A stretch of 64,000 nt of DNA, taken from positions 1 through 64,000 of the forward strand of contig CAKZUQ010000013.1 of assembly GCA_937923325.1 (NCBI GenBank). The letters are read 5' to 3'. Source of the DNA: an uncultured Bacteriovoracaceae bacterium. GTDB taxonomy: Bacteria; Bdellovibrionota; Bacteriovoracia; Bacteriovoracales; Bacteriovoracaceae. Position 1 is the stretch's first letter. The number at the start of each line of letters is the position of its first letter. The position numbers and the translations under genes are program-made. Positions 62,105 to 64,000 of this stretch are shown here, in pieces. Under the pieces are notes generated by a model. It was not told the DNA's origin, did not search any database, and saw nothing but the letters and a program-made list of their open reading frames with translations.

Positions 62105-63118
62105 TTATTTATTAACCATATCATTTATAAAATTTAACTTTAACAAAAGTTTTTTCATACCTTCGATATCAAGTCTCGTAGTATTGTGCGAGTTATAATC
62201 TTCAGAAACAGTGATTTCTTCGATTCCAGAATCAACAAATTTTTCATAGTTTAAATCTCTCATATCTGCAGAAACTCTATAATAATCTCCTAAATCTTCA
62301 GCAGAAGACATCTCTTCTCTACTTAAAAGAGCTTCAAACAACTTTTCTCCATGGCGAGTACCAATGATATTAATTGGAAAGTTTTCTTTATTTAGTAATG
62401 AGCACAATGACTTTGCCAAAACCTCAATCGTTGCTGCAGGAGCTTTTTGAATGAACATGTCTCCATTTTTTCCATTTTCAAAGGCATATAATACTAAATC
62501 TACAGCGTCTTCAAGAGTCATCATAAATCTAGTCATATTTGGGTCTGTTATTGATAAAGGTTTATTAGCTAGTATTTGCTCTGTAAATAGAGGTATAACA
62601 GAACCTCTTGATGCCATAACATTACCGTATCTCGTGCCACAAATTACAGTATTTGTATGTGTAAGGTTTCTCGACTTTGCAACCATAACCTTTTCCATCA
62701 TTGCCTTAGAGATTCCCATTGCATTAATAGGATAAACGGCTTTATCAGTACTCAAGCAAACAACACGTGATATTTTATTCTGAATTGCGGCTTCAAGAAC
62801 ATTTTCAGTTCCTAGGACATTTGTCTTAACGGCCTCCATAGGGTGAAATTCACAAGAAGGAACTTGCTTCAAAGCAGCAGCATGGAAGACATAGTCAATA
62901 CCCCTCATAGCATTAGATATACTGTTATAATCTCTAACATCACCTATATAAAACTTGAGTTTATCGCTATTATACTTCTTTCTCATGTCATCTTGCTTTT
63001 TCTCATCACGACTAAAAATTCTAATTTCAGAGATATTAGTGCTTAAAAAACGATCAAGAACAGCATTGCCAAAAGAGCCTGTACCACCAGTAATTAATAA
63101 TTTTTTTCCATTAAACAT
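62105..63118 (-). CDS. UDP-N-acetylglucosamine 4,6-dehydratase (inverting; FnlA/WbjB/CapE type)
   Basis: First enzyme of the L-FucNAc branch, converting UDP-GlcNAc with C5 inversion. The Rossmann motif GGTGSFGNAVLDRFL, the catalytic segment YPINAMGISKAMMEKV (Met replacing the usual Tyr of SDR enzymes, as in PseB/CapE) and RYGNVMASRGSVIPLF are all visible. It opens the fnlABC-like run (capE-capF-capG-glycosyltransferase), each gene closely following the previous one. Confidence 0.92.
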   Translation of the reverse strand: MFNGKKLLITGGTGSFGNAVLDRFLSTNISEIRIFSRDEKKQDDMRKKYNSDKLKFYIGDVRDYNSISNAMRGIDYVFHAAALKQVPSCEFHPMEAVKTNVLGTENVLEAAIQNKISRVVCLSTDKAVYPINAMGISKAMMEKVMVAKSRNLTHTNTVICGTRYGNVMASRGSVIPLFTEQILANKPLSITDPNMTRFMMTLEDAVDLVLYAFENGKNGDMFIQKAPAATIEVLAKSLCSLLNKENFPINIIGTRHGEKLFEALLSREEMSSAEDLGDYYRVSADMRDLNYEKFVDSGIEEITVSEDYNSHNTTRLDIEGMKKLLLKLNFINDMVNK

Positions 63119-63197
63119 ACTATAACCTCAATATTTTTTCAGATAACTGTTAAGAATACTATTATAAATATACAGTGTTTGCCTAGCACTCATCGTT

Positions 63198-64000
63198 TTA
63201 GTTTGTTAAAACTGTGAACCAAATTATTGGCACAAGCAAGGAAGTCGCTACGCACAATAACAAATAGTAATAATCTCTAAATTTAGAAAAATAAAGAGAA
63301 AGAGTATAATACAATACATAAGTTAAATAAGTAGCAACAGCAACACCCAAAATACCAAAGTCTTTCAGTAGTAGAATAGATAATGCAATGTTAAAAATTG
63401 CCGTTATAAAGCTAATCGATGATAAAGTTTTACTCTTTTTTTGATAAAATATTTCAGTAGAATAATAATAGTAAAAGGCTAATATAAATAGCCCCGCGAG
63501 TACAACTTGAGATATTTTATGTAGATCATTAATGTCATAAATACTTTTCGTATACATATATGAAATACCAAGATGGACCAACATAGATGTAAAAATGTAA
63601 AAAACGGTTACGCCTACGAAGTACTTCCTTTTAAATTCAAGAGATACATATTTGTTATAGTTTTTGGCCATAACGTGTGGAACTCCTAGTGCAAGAGCTC
63701 CATTGAGAAGCATAAATATAGACGCCCAAGAGTATGCTAGAGAATAGGTTGCAAGATTCTCAGTGGACGAGAAAACTTTTATTATATAGCGATCCGATCC
63801 AGAAGTAATCCACTGAGAAAAGCTATGTGGAAGCAATGCAAGCGCAAATAATAGAACGTCTTTATTATTTTTATAAAAAGAGAATTGAAGAGGTTTTTTA
63901 AAAAGAGATACCAATCTTAACTCTTTGCAAAAGATTAAAGCTATAATATTTGCAAAGCCAATCAAAGTAAGAATGCATTTAGTTGAAGAAAAGAACTCAC
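63198..64000 (-). CDS. Polysaccharide flippase (Wzx-like), N-terminus outside the window
   Basis: C-terminal part of a multi-spanning membrane protein with at least seven hydrophobic helices. SFSQWITSGSDRYIIKVFSS and ENLATYSLAYSWASIFMLLN match the middle of MATE/PST-family oligosaccharide flippases, which move undecaprenyl-linked repeat units to the periplasm. The frame remains open up to base 64000, so the gene continues beyond the window. It ends 79 bases before the dehydratase gene and fits the Wzx role in the cluster. Confidence 0.82.
   Translation of the reverse strand, partial: EFFSSTKCILTLIGFANIIALIFCKELRLVSLFKKPLQFSFYKNNKDVLLFALALLPHSFSQWITSGSDRYIIKVFSSTENLATYSLAYSWASIFMLLNGALALGVPHVMAKNYNKYVSLEFKRKYFVGVTVFYIFTSMLVHLGISYMYTKSIYDINDLHKISQVVLAGLFILAFYYYYSTEIFYQKKSKTLSSISFITAIFNIALSILLLKDFGILGVAVATYLTYVLYYTLSLYFSKFRDYYYLLLCVATSLLVPIIWFTVLTN

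Overview
This 64 kb window is AT-rich chromosomal DNA that I attribute to a Bdellovibrionota bacterium, most likely a Bacteriovorax/Halobacteriovorax-type predator. The clues are the short flagellin, the gene order M50 protease-scpA-scpB-rluB, the trmB-dnaG-rpoD run, and many small exported proteins of no recognisable family. The lineage is an inference from protein style; no ribosomal RNA is present to test it.

Layout. Positions 1-1340 hold an IS481-family insertion sequence with repeated end motifs. Positions 1416-7375 are a 6 kb genomic island integrated in the initiator tRNA gene (7331-7407): a 45 bp copy of the tRNA 3' part marks the far end, and an HTH protein and a tyrosine recombinase lie next to the intact tRNA. 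The recombinase has an in-frame stop before its catalytic tyrosine. The island carries a Fic enzyme, a lytic transglycosylase, a ParE-type toxin-antitoxin pair and small exported proteins. Positions 7.5-28.8 kb are core genome: pseudouridine synthase, condensin subunits ScpA/ScpB, a site-2 protease, a Nudix enzyme, flagellin, TrmB, primase, the housekeeping sigma factor, a SWIM-SNF2 helicase, exported proteins, QueC and a SulP transporter. Positions 28.9-38.3 kb are accessory: two AAA/DUF4143 ATPases around UDP-glucose dehydrogenase, two AbiE-type nucleotidyltransferase toxin-antitoxin pairs plus a third toxin relic, and an AlbA/Schlafen-type regulator flanked by two copies of a small gene.

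The most striking locus is 38.6-54.9 kb, all on the minus strand. A tail-collar-like secreted protein, a 1221-residue lipoprotein and a 1782-residue SpvB-VCBS-RHS protein form an operon resembling a Tc/RHS toxin-delivery module. Downstream lies an array of four displaced RHS C-terminal tips. Each keeps a block of the RHS core end, then a different toxin-like domain, and nearly all are followed by a small likely immunity gene (membrane, lipoprotein or acidic cytosolic). The predicted tips include a Tox-ART-HYD1-like ADP-ribosyltransferase, two papain-like enzymes, a basic nuclease-like domain and, on the full-length protein, a hydrophobic probable membrane toxin. A SIR2-like gene sits inside the array. 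The arrangement suggests a toxin reservoir that can be swapped onto the full-length carrier by recombination through the shared core.

Positions 55.0-64.0 kb are a surface polysaccharide cluster: glycosyltransferases, an O-antigen ligase/polymerase-like protein, a WecA-like initiating transferase, the three enzymes for UDP-N-acetyl-L-fucosamine, and a flippase cut by the window edge.
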